NCBI GenBank assembly: GCA_030598325.1
Contig: JAUVQE010000003.1
Location: 1 to 34,904, forward strand
Reading direction: 5' to 3'
DNA length: 34,904 bases
Source of the DNA: Nitrospirota bacterium
GTDB taxonomy: Bacteria > Patescibacteriota > Gracilibacteria > UBA1369 > LOWO2-01-FULL-3
Part shown: piece by piece, positions 6,870-14,619 of the stretch
Layout of the letters: the number at the start of each line of letters is the position of its first letter
Numbering within the stretch: the first letter of the stretch is position 1
The notes under the pieces: model-generated
What the model saw: the letters and a program-made list of their open reading frames with translations, nothing else
Told to the model about the DNA's origin: nothing
Database searches by the model: none
Program-made: the position numbers and the translations under genes

Positions 6870-8525
6870 ATGAGTTTATTTACAAAAAGAATACTGGGGA
6901 TAGATATACATGATTATTCTGTCGAACTTGTAGAAATAAGACAGAAAGGAAAAGAAATGTATCTGGAGGCTTACAACAGGGCTTTACTGGAAACAGACGT
7001 TGTGAAAAACGGCGAAATAAAAAAACCGGAAGAACTTAAAAAAGTTCTAATCGAATTAATAAAAAACGCGAACCCAAAAGCTGTAGAAACAAGAAATACA
7101 GCAGTAATTTTCCCCTCAAGCAAGGTATTAACCCATATTTTTACTTTTCCGGCAAATCTGGACGAAAACGAAATCAAGAAATCAATAGCGTATGAGGCGG
7201 AAACAATAATCCCATTCTCGATAAACGATGTTTATTGGGATTTTATGGTCATAGAAAAAGAAGATGTTTCAAAAAAACACGCATCCCAATATGTATTTTT
7301 TGCATGTGTAAACAAGCAAATAGCGGATGAATATACCGCGGTTCTTGAGTCAATAGGTCTAAATCCACTCTTGTCAGGGATCAATGCGGAAGCACTCAAA
7401 TATGCGATGTGGGAACAAATGAACAAAGATGAAACAAATTTAATTCTGGATATAGAAACTCTTTCAGTTAATTATTTGGTAGTCAAAAATCAAAAAATTC
7501 AATACTTTTTTAGTTCAAACGAAGGAGGCAAAAAACTATTAAGCAAGCTTTCAAAAGAGCTTCAGTCACCGGAAAAAATAATTCTTAACAAAAAAGAACA
7601 AAGAGAATTCAAAAGTATGTCAAACACAGATGAACTAAAAAAATTCATAGGAAAAAACTACAAAAGAGGGAAAGCGATAATAGAAGAATTGGCCGAGAAA
7701 GCAACAAGCATAAAAGTACAAAACATTATCCTTACGGGAGAATTTCTCAATCTCCCCGGTTTTTACGAAGTAGCGAAAACATATTTTCCCGATCAAAAAA
7801 TCCTTATTGGGGATCCCAAAACAAATTTAAAAATAGAGCAGGGGAAATTTATACCCATGGAAACAAGATCAAAAAGCGAAATTCCTTATTCAACACATTT
7901 TGCAAACGCTATCGGAATTGCATTAAGAGCAGTAAACGGGAAAGATGAATCAGGAGGAATAAATCTTTTACCGGGCAGACTAAAAGAAAGCATAACAAAC
8001 AAAAAAAAATCACTAATAATCGCGGCGGCGGTTATACTGATGACGGGAATATCGCTTTTCACAGCAACTTTTTTGTTTTTTATGCACCAAAACTTAATGT
8101 ACGACAGATTAAAATTGGAAATCGAAAAATCAACAATTGAAAATATGATATACGGAACAAGATATCAGCAAATACATGAAGAAATAACAGCATTAAATAA
8201 AGAAATAAACGAACTCAACGATATAAACAACACGCTGTTTTCCATGCCAATTACACTTGAAGAAATATTAAAATTAGTACCTGAAGGCGTGGAAGTAAAA
8301 TCAATGGATTTTATTGACGAAGAATTGACAGTTTCAATAACAGGAATAGCAAAGACAAGAGCGAAATTATTAGAAATCCAAGGTAATTTTGAGAACGCAG
8401 AATTTATCGAAGAGGTGATTGCCCCAATTTCAAATTTTGACGAAGAATTACAAATATCATTCGTGATAAAAATAAAATTGAATTTTATTAAACTTGCCAA
8501 ATATGACTCAGGTGCAGATATCTAA
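6870..8525 (+). CDS. pilM: PilM-PilN fusion protein
   Basis: This 551-residue protein joins two pilus alignment proteins. Residues 1-355 are PilM-like, an actin-fold cytoplasmic ATPase: ILGIDIHDYSVELVEI near the start, NTAVIFPSS and SIAYEAETIIPF in the first third, LILDIETLSVNYLVVKN as the second phosphate-binding region, and NIILTGEFLNLPGF near 288. Residues 364-368 read INLLP, the conserved peptide at the N-terminus of PilN that docks into PilM. One membrane helix follows at 381-405, then a coiled coil and a PilN-like periplasmic (alpha-beta) domain containing LEEILKLVPEGVEVKSMDF. PilM and PilN are separate genes in well-studied bacteria and their docking is regulated. Here they are covalently tied. 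The reading frame is open throughout, so this is a true fusion. The PilO-like gene overlaps its 3' end. Confidence 0.9.
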   Translation: MSLFTKRILGIDIHDYSVELVEIRQKGKEMYLEAYNRALLETDVVKNGEIKKPEELKKVLIELIKNANPKAVETRNTAVIFPSSKVLTHIFTFPANLDENEIKKSIAYEAETIIPFSINDVYWDFMVIEKEDVSKKHASQYVFFACVNKQIADEYTAVLESIGLNPLLSGINAEALKYAMWEQMNKDETNLILDIETLSVNYLVVKNQKIQYFFSSNEGGKKLLSKLSKELQSPEKIILNKKEQREFKSMSNTDELKKFIGKNYKRGKAIIEELAEKATSIKVQNIILTGEFLNLPGFYEVAKTYFPDQKILIGDPKTNLKIEQGKFIPMETRSKSEIPYSTHFANAIGIALRAVNGKDESGGINLLPGRLKESITNKKKSLIIAAAVILMTGISLFTATFLFFMHQNLMYDRLKLEIEKSTIENMIYGTRYQQIHEEITALNKEINELNDINNTLFSMPITLEEILKLVPEGVEVKSMDFIDEELTVSITGIAKTRAKLLEIQGNFENAEFIEEVIAPISNFDEELQISFVIKIKLNFIKLAKYDSGADI

Positions 8526-9072
8526 CAGTTTGAAACGAATACTACTAATAACGCTGGTGCTTATCTTTATAAGTACCTCTACGGTAGTAATTATTGGAGA
8601 ATCAATAAAAAGTTTAGGTAGAGAAATAGAACAATTAAATATATTTCTTGAGGATGCGGAGGAAATTCAACCAAATTTTGAAACAAGCCTGGAAATGTAT
8701 ACCAAAGAGACAAAACAGATAATAAATTTTTTATCCGAACTAAGACCTGATACAGAAAAAGAAATTGTTGATGCGATATCCAAAATAGAAGATGTAGGAA
8801 AAGGGCTGTCTTTAAATATAGAACTGAAACACCTGGAAACCAAATCTATGGAAGTTGAAACAACAGAAAGAGGAGCTCTTAGCTATAGCATTTCTTTTTA
8901 CGGAACGATGACAGATTTAAAAAACTTTACAAAAGAATTGGAAAAGTTAATGTTCTTTATTAAAATTGAAGAAATAAATTTTGAAGATACAAAATTTCTT
9001 GATGGAGGCGAATTAAAAGAAAGTAAAAATATAAATATGAAAATTGTACTTTATACCAAACAATCATCATGA
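8503..9072 (+). CDS. pilO: PilO-like alignment protein
   Basis: This 189-residue protein has a short cytoplasmic tail, one membrane helix (about residues 12-34, ILLITLVLIFISTSTVVII), a coiled coil and a small alpha-beta domain ending in a strand (NMKIVLYTK). This is the layout of PilO, which pairs with PilN in the periplasmic or extracytoplasmic space to link the motor to the pilus. The phrases LKHLETKSMEVETTERGALSYSISFYGTMTDLKNFTKELEK match the PilO ferredoxin-like domain well. I chose the ATG at 8503 over an in-frame TTG at 8494; both overlap the end of the PilMN gene, so translation is coupled. Its stop overlaps the next ATG in an ATGA junction. Sequence similarity is low in this family, so the call rests on layout and position. 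Confidence 0.75.
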   Translation: MTQVQISNSLKRILLITLVLIFISTSTVVIIGESIKSLGREIEQLNIFLEDAEEIQPNFETSLEMYTKETKQIINFLSELRPDTEKEIVDAISKIEDVGKGLSLNIELKHLETKSMEVETTERGALSYSISFYGTMTDLKNFTKELEKLMFFIKIEEINFEDTKFLDGGELKESKNINMKIVLYTKQSS

Positions 9073-9278
9073 AAATAAAAAACTACAAAAGCTATTTACC
9101 ATTCGGGCTCTCCATGCTACTATTCCTAACAGTAATATTTTGGCTCTTGTCACTATATTTTAATTTAAATGGAAAACTGGAGGAGGAAGCAAAGGTAGAG
9201 ATTAAACTGCCGGTAATAGAATGGAATAAATATATGGAATTACCCAAGCAATACGAGGAAGATAAAGTGGATAGATAA
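9069..9278 (+). CDS. Small single-pass membrane protein in pilus operon
   Basis: This 69-residue protein has a basic N-terminus, one membrane helix at about residues 12-34 (FGLSMLLFLTVIFWLLSLYF) and a charged tail with an acidic coil and KLPVIEWNKYMELPKQYEE. I do not recognise the family. Its place after the PilO-like gene, joined by an ATGA overlap, is where PilP lies in proteobacteria, but it has no lipobox and no room for a PilP-type beta domain. It may be an accessory subunit of the PilMN-PilO complex. The coupling to pilO and the intact frame suggest a real gene. Confidence 0.6.
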   Translation: MKIKNYKSYLPFGLSMLLFLTVIFWLLSLYFNLNGKLEEEAKVEIKLPVIEWNKYMELPKQYEEDKVDR

Positions 9279-9319
9279 CAACTTTCAATTATAAATATAA
9301 CTCATTAACAAACATTCCT

Positions 9320-9760
9320 ATGAGAAACAAAAGAGGTTTCACCCTCGTGGAAGTCTTATTGGTAATTGTGATTATCGCGATTCTTGCAGCAATCGTTATA
9401 GTTGCTATTAATCCAGGAAGACAAATTTCACAAGCAAACAACACTCAACGAAGCAGTGATGTAAAAACTATTCTTGATGCAGTACACGAGTACGCAATCG
9501 ACAATAGAGGAGTATATCCTACCGGAATAACAGCGGTACCTACAGTTATAGGAGACGACGCGCTGGAAATTGACATTTGTTCTTTCCTTGTGCCGACGTA
9601 CATAGCTGCAATGCCTTATGATCCAAATGTCGATGGAGGCGCCTATACAGATTGTACAACGTATTATACCGGCTATACGATATCGCAGGACGCTACCATC
9701 CGTGTCACAGTTGCCGCGCCATCAGCAGAATTAGAGGAAACAATTAGTGTAACGAGATAA
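9320..9760 (+). CDS. Probable major pilin (PilA/PilE-like)
   Basis: This 146-residue protein has the shortest and most regular prepilin leader of the operon, MRNKRG, followed by FTLVEVLLVIVIIAILAAIVIVAINP with Glu11 at +5. The helix continues through ANNTQRSSDVKTILDAVHEYAIDNRGVYPTGI, the usual junction into the globular domain of type IVa pilins and of GspG-like pseudopilins. Cys92 and Cys113 lie in the C-terminal part and could form the usual disulfide loop. It stands last in the operon, 41 bases after the preceding gene, and directly before a strong terminator. Its perfect signal and size make it the best candidate for the fibre subunit, though GspG-like or ComGC-like use cannot be excluded. 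No clear promoter of its own was seen. Confidence 0.88.
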   Translation: MRNKRGFTLVEVLLVIVIIAILAAIVIVAINPGRQISQANNTQRSSDVKTILDAVHEYAIDNRGVYPTGITAVPTVIGDDALEIDICSFLVPTYIAAMPYDPNVDGGAYTDCTTYYTGYTISQDATIRVTVAAPSAELEETISVTR

Positions 9761-9776
9761 AAGATTATCCAAACTT

Positions 9777-9807
9777 AAGAGTCTCTTCATTAGAAGAGGC
9801 TCTTTTT
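9777..9807 (+). terminator. Intrinsic terminator of the pilus operon
   Basis: AAGAGTCTCTTC (9777-9788) pairs with GAAGAGGCTCTT (9793-9804) as a 12-bp stem with one T-G wobble and an ATTA loop. A T-run follows (9803-9807). It lies 16 bases after the pilin stop and faces the convergent protease gene. Confidence 0.85.
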
Positions 9808-9844
9808 ATTTATACAGCTCGCATTGTAGCTAAAATCAAATTCC

Positions 9845-11068
9845 CTACAAATTCAAAAGATACGCCGCAGCCTCCTCTTTCTGGGAATCATATTCATTCT
9901 CAATATCCTCATCGGTAATCTCTACGATAATATCGGGGATCAAGCCGACATCATCAATATTTCTCCCATCCGGTGTGAACCACTTTGCAATAGTCATTCT
10001 AATACTTGAGCCGTCGGGAAAACTATCAACCTCCTGAACAGTACCTTTCCCAAAACTTTGAGTTCCCATAACAACACCTCTTTCGTGATCCTGAATAGCG
10101 CCCGCGACAATCTCGGAAGCGGAAGCACTACCCGCATTAATCAAAACAACCAAAGGTACATTTAAAATTTTCGGATTACCATCTGTAAACATTGTGTTAT
10201 CCTCTTCCCCCCGCTGTTTCACAACAACAGCTTCAGTATCAGCCGGCAGTAAATATGACAAAAGCTCAATCGCAATATCGAGATATCCGCCACCATTAAA
10301 TCTCAAATCCACAATAAGACCATCGGGCTCGTCCAGGATCATCTCACTCACAGCCTTTCCGAAATTTTCATTAGTTTTGTCATTAAACTGATTAACACTC
10401 AAATATACAATATTTCCATCCAATTTCTCCACAGTAACACTCTCTATATCGATAGTATCTCTCACAATAGAAACATCAAAAGGATCTTTCAAATTTTCAC
10501 GAAGAATAGTCAAAATGACAGTAGTACCTTTTTCTCCACGAATACTCATAATCGCGTCAAAAAGAGTCATTTCACTCGCCAACTCTCCTTCAATCATAAA
10601 AATAATATCACCGGGAAGCAGACCGGCTCTCTCGGCGGGACTATCACGCAAAGGCGAAACAACCACCAAACTATATCCCTCAACCGTCAACTCCGCGCCA
10701 ATTCCCTCAAGTGTTCCCTCAAGACTGGTATTAAAATTCTCACTTTCCTCAGGAGTCATAAAAACCGTATAAGGATCTTCAAGTGAATTTACAAGCCCTT
10801 TTATGGAGCCATAAAGCATATTCTGCTCATCCAACGCCGCTTCATCAACATAATAATTATCCAATTGGTCCAAAACAGTCCAATAAAGTTCAAGGTCAAT
10901 ATCAATATCACTGCTCGAAACATCATTTTCAATATTTCTATCCCGCTCGATATCGACGGAAGCTCCACCCAAAAACCCCTGACTCACAGCCTGCCATCCC
11001 AACACAAAACTAATTGCCGCGACCAAAAAATAAATGAAAAAATAATGTGGACGTCGTTTTTGATACAT
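9845..11068 (-). CDS. ctpA: C-terminal processing protease (S41 family, CtpA-like)
   Basis: This 407-residue protein is an exported serine protease. A membrane anchor spans about residues 10-28 (FFIYFLVAAISFVLGW). A PDZ domain follows at roughly 115-205, with GIGAEL and SPAERAGLLPGD as its substrate-binding signature. The S41 catalytic domain contains LRFNGGG at 256-261, the catalytic Ser316 within GSASASEIVAGA, Asp327, and the catalytic Lys341 in SFGKGTVQ. The Ser-Lys spacing of 25 equals that of E. coli Tsp. These enzymes trim exported or envelope proteins from their C-termini. It is the last gene of a pcrA-ymdB-ctpA operon, starting 6 bases after ymdB. Its end faces the pilus operon terminator. 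All key residues are present. Confidence 0.95.
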   Translation of the reverse strand: MYQKRRPHYFFIYFLVAAISFVLGWQAVSQGFLGGASVDIERDRNIENDVSSSDIDIDLELYWTVLDQLDNYYVDEAALDEQNMLYGSIKGLVNSLEDPYTVFMTPEESENFNTSLEGTLEGIGAELTVEGYSLVVVSPLRDSPAERAGLLPGDIIFMIEGELASEMTLFDAIMSIRGEKGTTVILTILRENLKDPFDVSIVRDTIDIESVTVEKLDGNIVYLSVNQFNDKTNENFGKAVSEMILDEPDGLIVDLRFNGGGYLDIAIELLSYLLPADTEAVVVKQRGEEDNTMFTDGNPKILNVPLVVLINAGSASASEIVAGAIQDHERGVVMGTQSFGKGTVQEVDSFPDGSSIRMTIAKWFTPDGRNIDDVGLIPDIIVEITDEDIENEYDSQKEEAAAYLLNL

Positions 11069-11074
11069 AAAATT

Positions 11075-11869
11075 TTAAGTAAATTTAATAATTTGTTTAA
11101 TATCTAATGCTTTTTTTGTTTTCTCGTCAATCTCAATAAGAACCGAGCCAAAAACCATTTTCCCTTCGGTCTCGGGTTCATGTTTCGCCGGCATTTGAGT
11201 TAAAAATTTATTGATAATAAGATCCTTTTTTACTCCAATTGAGGAATCATAAGCGCCAACCATTCCGGCATCGGAAATATATGCCGTGCCATTCACAAAA
11301 ATATGAGCATCGGCGGTCGCGACATGTGTGTGGGTGCCGACAACATCGGAAACTTTACCGTCCAGATAAAGGCCAAAAGTGTATTTCTCACTGGTGGCCT
11401 CGGCATGAAAATCCACAATAATTCCGGCAAGATTTTCGTGCGCGGTTTCCTGCAAAATTCTATCTATAACCTTAAAAGGGCTATCCACATGAGGTCTCAT
11501 AAAAACCTGCCCCTGAATATTCACAACAAGAAGCCGATTCATCATTCCGTCTTCAATAATTTCATAACCCCGTCCGGGAGTGTTGGGCGAAGGGTAATTA
11601 GCGGGACGAAGCACAGGAAATTTAGGATCATTCAACTTAAGAACGCCGGACTTATTTCCCCAGACATGATGACCGGAAGTAAAAAAATCGACCCCGGCCT
11701 TCTGCATTTCTTCAATATGTTCCGGAGTAAAACCATTACCGTGACTCAAGTTTTCAGCGTTAGCGATCACAAGATCAGGAGAATATTCTTCCTTCACATC
11801 GGGTAAAATTTTCTTCACAGCTTCCCTTCCCCCTCTTCCAGCAATATCCCCAATAAACAAAATTTTCAT
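11075..11869 (-). CDS. ymdB: YmdB-family metallophosphoesterase
   Basis: This 264-residue protein matches the YmdB/TIGR00282 family, calcineurin-like phosphoesterases that hydrolyse 2',3'-cyclic nucleotides and affect RNA turnover and biofilm decisions in Bacillus. The dinuclear metal site is complete by eye: Asp8 (IGDIAG), Glu39 and Asn40 (NAEN), His67 (SGHHVWGN), His155 (DFHAE), His180 and His182 (GTHTHV). Compared with the Bacillus enzyme the last three are shifted by five residues, so a short insertion lies between 70 and 155. Length is standard. It starts 4 bases after pcrA and ends 6 bases before ctpA, in one operon. The substrate in this organism is unknown. Confidence 0.93.
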   Translation of the reverse strand: MKILFIGDIAGRGGREAVKKILPDVKEEYSPDLVIANAENLSHGNGFTPEHIEEMQKAGVDFFTSGHHVWGNKSGVLKLNDPKFPVLRPANYPSPNTPGRGYEIIEDGMMNRLLVVNIQGQVFMRPHVDSPFKVIDRILQETAHENLAGIIVDFHAEATSEKYTFGLYLDGKVSDVVGTHTHVATADAHIFVNGTAYISDAGMVGAYDSSIGVKKDLIINKFLTQMPAKHEPETEGKMVFGSVLIEIDEKTKKALDIKQIIKFT

Positions 11870-11873
11870 GCTT

Positions 11874-14060
11874 TTATTTTATTACTTTTAACGGAGCAAT
11901 ACTAAGCGCTAATTTTTTTACTCCGACCTTCGGATCTTCAAACGCGACAGTCGCTACACCCCCCACAACGCTAACCACAATACCATTTCCAAACACATTA
12001 TGCGAAACTTTGTCACCCGAAGAAATCTCAATATCAAGCCCTTTATCAAGCTCAACAGGAATAGGCCGATTATCAATATCCGACACCGAAATATGCTGTC
12101 TGGCACTATGCCCGCCAAAATTAGCCTCAATAAATTGCTCATCAATATCAGCTAAAAACTGAGAAGGCGCATTAGCTCGCGACTCTCCATAAAGCATCCT
12201 GCTCCGGGCATGAATCAGATATAGCTTTTCCATGGCCCTTGTCATAGCGACATACATCAGCCTGCGTTCCTCCGCCAATTCACCCGGATCCATCAAGCTT
12301 CTGTTGTGCGGGAAAATTCCCTCTTCCAGGCCGGCAATAAACACATAAGGAAATTCAAGTCCCTTAGCCGAATGAACAGTCATCAAAGTAACCGCGTTGT
12401 CCTCATCGTCCAGGCTGTCGAGATCCGAAATCAGACTGACCTCCTCAAGAAAAATATTCAGACTAACTCCGCTCTCAAGGTCATTATATTTGTGGGCAAC
12501 CGAAATAAGCTCATTAATATTTTCAATTCTCGCCTCACCTTCGACACTCCCATCGTTAATCATTTTCTTGTAACCGGTTTCATCCAAAACAAACTTTATC
12601 ATCCCGCTCGCCGGCGTTTCTTTGTTTTTCTCCTGCAAATTTTTAATCAGTTTGACGAAATCTTCCAGAACTTTGGCTTTACTCTCCGGAATTTCTTCAA
12701 TCTCGTTAGCGAGCAACATGGCGTCAAAAAAAGATAAATTATGTTTGATCGCAAATTCGCGAACGGTATCGAGGGTTTTTGCCCCAAGTTTGCGGGTTGG
12801 GGTGTTTATAATCCGGAAAAGGCTCACGGAATCATTTGGATTTTGAATAACTCGCAGGTACGCGAGAAGATCTTTAATTTCTTTTCTGGAATAAAACTTG
12901 ATTCCACCGACGATTTTGTAAGGAATGCCGTGCCTCATAAAAACTTCCTCGAAAATACGGGACTGGGCGTTTGTGCGGTAAAGCACAACAAAATCTTTAT
13001 AAGCCGGAAATTCGCTTCCAATAAGTATATTCTCGATTTCACAAGCAACCATTTGTCCTTCATGCCTCTCGTTGTCCGTAAGCCAACGACGAACTTTGTC
13101 ACCGCCCTCCCGCTCGGTCCAAAGAACTTTTTCCTTCCTATGCGCGTTTTTCTTTATGACGCAATTCGCGGAATCCAGAATAATTTGAGTAGATCTGTAA
13201 TTTTGTTCCAGCATTACGACTTTCGTTTCCGGATAATCTTTCTCAAAATCGAGAATATTTCGAATAGTCGCGCCCCGCCAACTGTAAATACTCTGATCCA
13301 CATCCCCAATCACACAAATATTTTGATATTTTTCCGCCAAAAGCTTGATAAGCACATATTGCGCCTTATTCGTATCCTGATACTCATCCACGGAAATAAA
13401 TTTAAATTTTTCCTGATATTCATCAAGGATATCGGGAAATTTTTGGAATAATTCCACGGTTTTCATAATAATATCATCAAAATCCAACGCACTACTTCGT
13501 ATCAAAGCCTTTTGGTATAGAGGATAAATTTCCGCGACCTTTTCTGAAAAATAATCATTTGCGTAGCTTCGGAATTCATCGGAACCGATCAGTTGATTCT
13601 TAGCATTCGAAATATGGGCAAGCACCGCCTTCGGATTTACCCGTTTTACATCCAGATTCATATCTTCCATGACTCTTTTTATCAAAATTTGCTGATCAGC
13701 CATGTCGTAAATACCAAAAGAATTTTCATAATCCAAAAGATGAATATGTTTTCGGAGAATTCTTACGCAGATTGCATGAAAAGTTCCGACACTCGGAATA
13801 GAGCCACCATAATTATTATTAAGATCAATAGAAAGCAGTTTCGCGATCCGATTTTTCATCTCATTCGCAGCCTTGTTTGTAAAAGTAACCGCCAGAATAT
13901 TCCAGGGGCTTACTCCCTTTTCCTCAATCAACCAGGCGATTCTATGGGTAAGAGCTCTTGTTTTTCCACTCCCGGCCCCCGCAACAACAAGCAAAGGTCC
14001 GGTAAAATGAGTTACCGCCTTAATCTGTTTATCATTCAAGTTTTCTAAAATTTTGCTCAT
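11874..14060 (-). CDS. pcrA: ATP-dependent DNA helicase PcrA/UvrD
   Basis: This 728-residue SF1A helicase unwinds DNA 3' to 5' in repair and replication restart. The Q motif is LNDKQIKAV at 8-16. Walker A is AGAGSGKT at 27-34, motif Ib lies in TFTNKAANEM (59-68), Walker B is DEYQDT at 225-230, and motif III is GDVDQSIYSWRGA from 252. Motifs IV-VI are seen as EQNYRST, TVHSAKGLEF and YVAMTRA. The last 50 residues (GDKVSHNVFGNGIVVSV) form the Tudor-like tail that binds RNA polymerase in PcrA. The protein is complete. It heads an operon with ymdB and ctpA. Long open frames on the opposite strand within it are shadows. Confidence 0.96.
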   Translation of the reverse strand: MSKILENLNDKQIKAVTHFTGPLLVVAGAGSGKTRALTHRIAWLIEEKGVSPWNILAVTFTNKAANEMKNRIAKLLSIDLNNNYGGSIPSVGTFHAICVRILRKHIHLLDYENSFGIYDMADQQILIKRVMEDMNLDVKRVNPKAVLAHISNAKNQLIGSDEFRSYANDYFSEKVAEIYPLYQKALIRSSALDFDDIIMKTVELFQKFPDILDEYQEKFKFISVDEYQDTNKAQYVLIKLLAEKYQNICVIGDVDQSIYSWRGATIRNILDFEKDYPETKVVMLEQNYRSTQIILDSANCVIKKNAHRKEKVLWTEREGGDKVRRWLTDNERHEGQMVACEIENILIGSEFPAYKDFVVLYRTNAQSRIFEEVFMRHGIPYKIVGGIKFYSRKEIKDLLAYLRVIQNPNDSVSLFRIINTPTRKLGAKTLDTVREFAIKHNLSFFDAMLLANEIEEIPESKAKVLEDFVKLIKNLQEKNKETPASGMIKFVLDETGYKKMINDGSVEGEARIENINELISVAHKYNDLESGVSLNIFLEEVSLISDLDSLDDEDNAVTLMTVHSAKGLEFPYVFIAGLEEGIFPHNRSLMDPGELAEERRLMYVAMTRAMEKLYLIHARSRMLYGESRANAPSQFLADIDEQFIEANFGGHSARQHISVSDIDNRPIPVELDKGLDIEISSGDKVSHNVFGNGIVVSVVGGVATVAFEDPKVGVKKLALSIAPLKVIK

Positions 14061-14081
14061 GTGAAATTTATTTGGAGCACT

Positions 14082-14109
14082 ATTATATAGAAAAAAAATA
14101 TAATAACAA
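14082..14109 (-). promoter_or_regulatory. Promoter of the pcrA operon
   Basis: On the minus strand TTGTTA (14109-14104) and TATAAT (14087-14082) are 16 bases apart. The start would be near 14075, giving a leader of about 15 bases without a Shine-Dalgarno sequence. The -10 is good and the -35 is moderate. Confidence 0.5.
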
Positions 14110-14112
14110 ACA

Positions 14113-14141
14113 TTGACCTTTTACTTTAATTCTGCTTAAAT
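14113..14141 (+). promoter_or_regulatory. Promoter of the small CxxC protein gene
   Basis: TTGACC (14113-14118) and TTAAAT (14136-14141) are 17 bases apart, with TGC (14133-14135) giving an extended -10. The leader would be about 63 bases. It is divergent from the pcrA promoter, whose -35 box ends 3 bases away. Confidence 0.5.
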
Positions 14142-14210
14142 TCTCCCTCGTATGCTCATTTACAAATAGAAATTTAAAGTTGGGGAAGCAAAACAAAGAA
14201 GGGACCACGA

Positions 14211-14486
14211 ATGGAAACGCAAACGGAAACACGACCGCAAACGCAAACGGAAGTCAGCTTTTGTAACAATTGCGATGACCACAGTAAAATGGGACATCAT
14301 TTCTGCCCCGACTGCGGAAGGAGGACAAACGGAGACAGCAGGGACACAACAACATACTGCCTGAGATGTGTAGGAAAGCTCAAGGCAGTACTGTCTGAAC
14401 GTGTCCTGCAAAAAGAATGTTATTGTCCCAACTGCAGGACAATGACAGACACATTGTTCGAGCCCACCAAGATGCTCGGCTTCTAA
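14211..14486 (+). CDS. Small protein with four CxxC zinc knuckles
   Basis: This 91-residue protein has Cys pairs at 18/21, 32/35, 50/53 and 72/75, with an extra Cys70. The CPDCGRR and CPNCRTM phrases are typical of zinc ribbons, so two zinc ions are likely. Residues 1-15 are Thr/Gln/Glu-rich (METQTETRPQTQTEV), with a repeated QTQTE unit, and probably unfolded. I do not recognise the family. Support for a real gene comes from the regular Cys spacing, a Shine-Dalgarno-like GAAGGGA at 14198-14204 and a promoter-like sequence at 14113-14141. The minus-strand frame that covers the same DNA has no such features. Small double zinc ribbons bind nucleic acid or proteins; nothing nearby says which. Confidence 0.65.
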   Translation: METQTETRPQTQTEVSFCNNCDDHSKMGHHFCPDCGRRTNGDSRDTTTYCLRCVGKLKAVLSERVLQKECYCPNCRTMTDTLFEPTKMLGF

Positions 14487-14584
14487 CAACTTTCCGGCTC
14501 CCCCAAAGCCCTACCCTACGTCAGCTACTAAAATTATTATCAGGATATTCTAAAAATATACTTGAAATATCAGCTGGCGTGGGG

Positions 14585-14609
14585 AAAAACTAAACTTTCT
14601 CAACTTTAG
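14585..14609 (-). terminator. Weak terminator after the L,D-transpeptidase gene
   Basis: On the minus strand CTAAA (14609-14605) pairs with TTTAG (14594-14590) around a 10-base loop and is followed by five T. The stem is short and AT-rich, so termination may be inefficient. Confidence 0.25.
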
Positions 14610-14619
14610 ATTTCTATTC

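Noticed and set aside
12741-13451. 236-residue open frame antisense to pcrA
   Set aside because: It lies wholly within a well-conserved helicase gene, has no recognisable domain, and reads like the mirror of that coding sequence.
14160-14489. 109-residue minus-strand frame over the small CxxC gene
   Set aside because: It lacks a promoter or SD and has no motif, while the plus-strand frame has regular zinc-ribbon Cys pairs.
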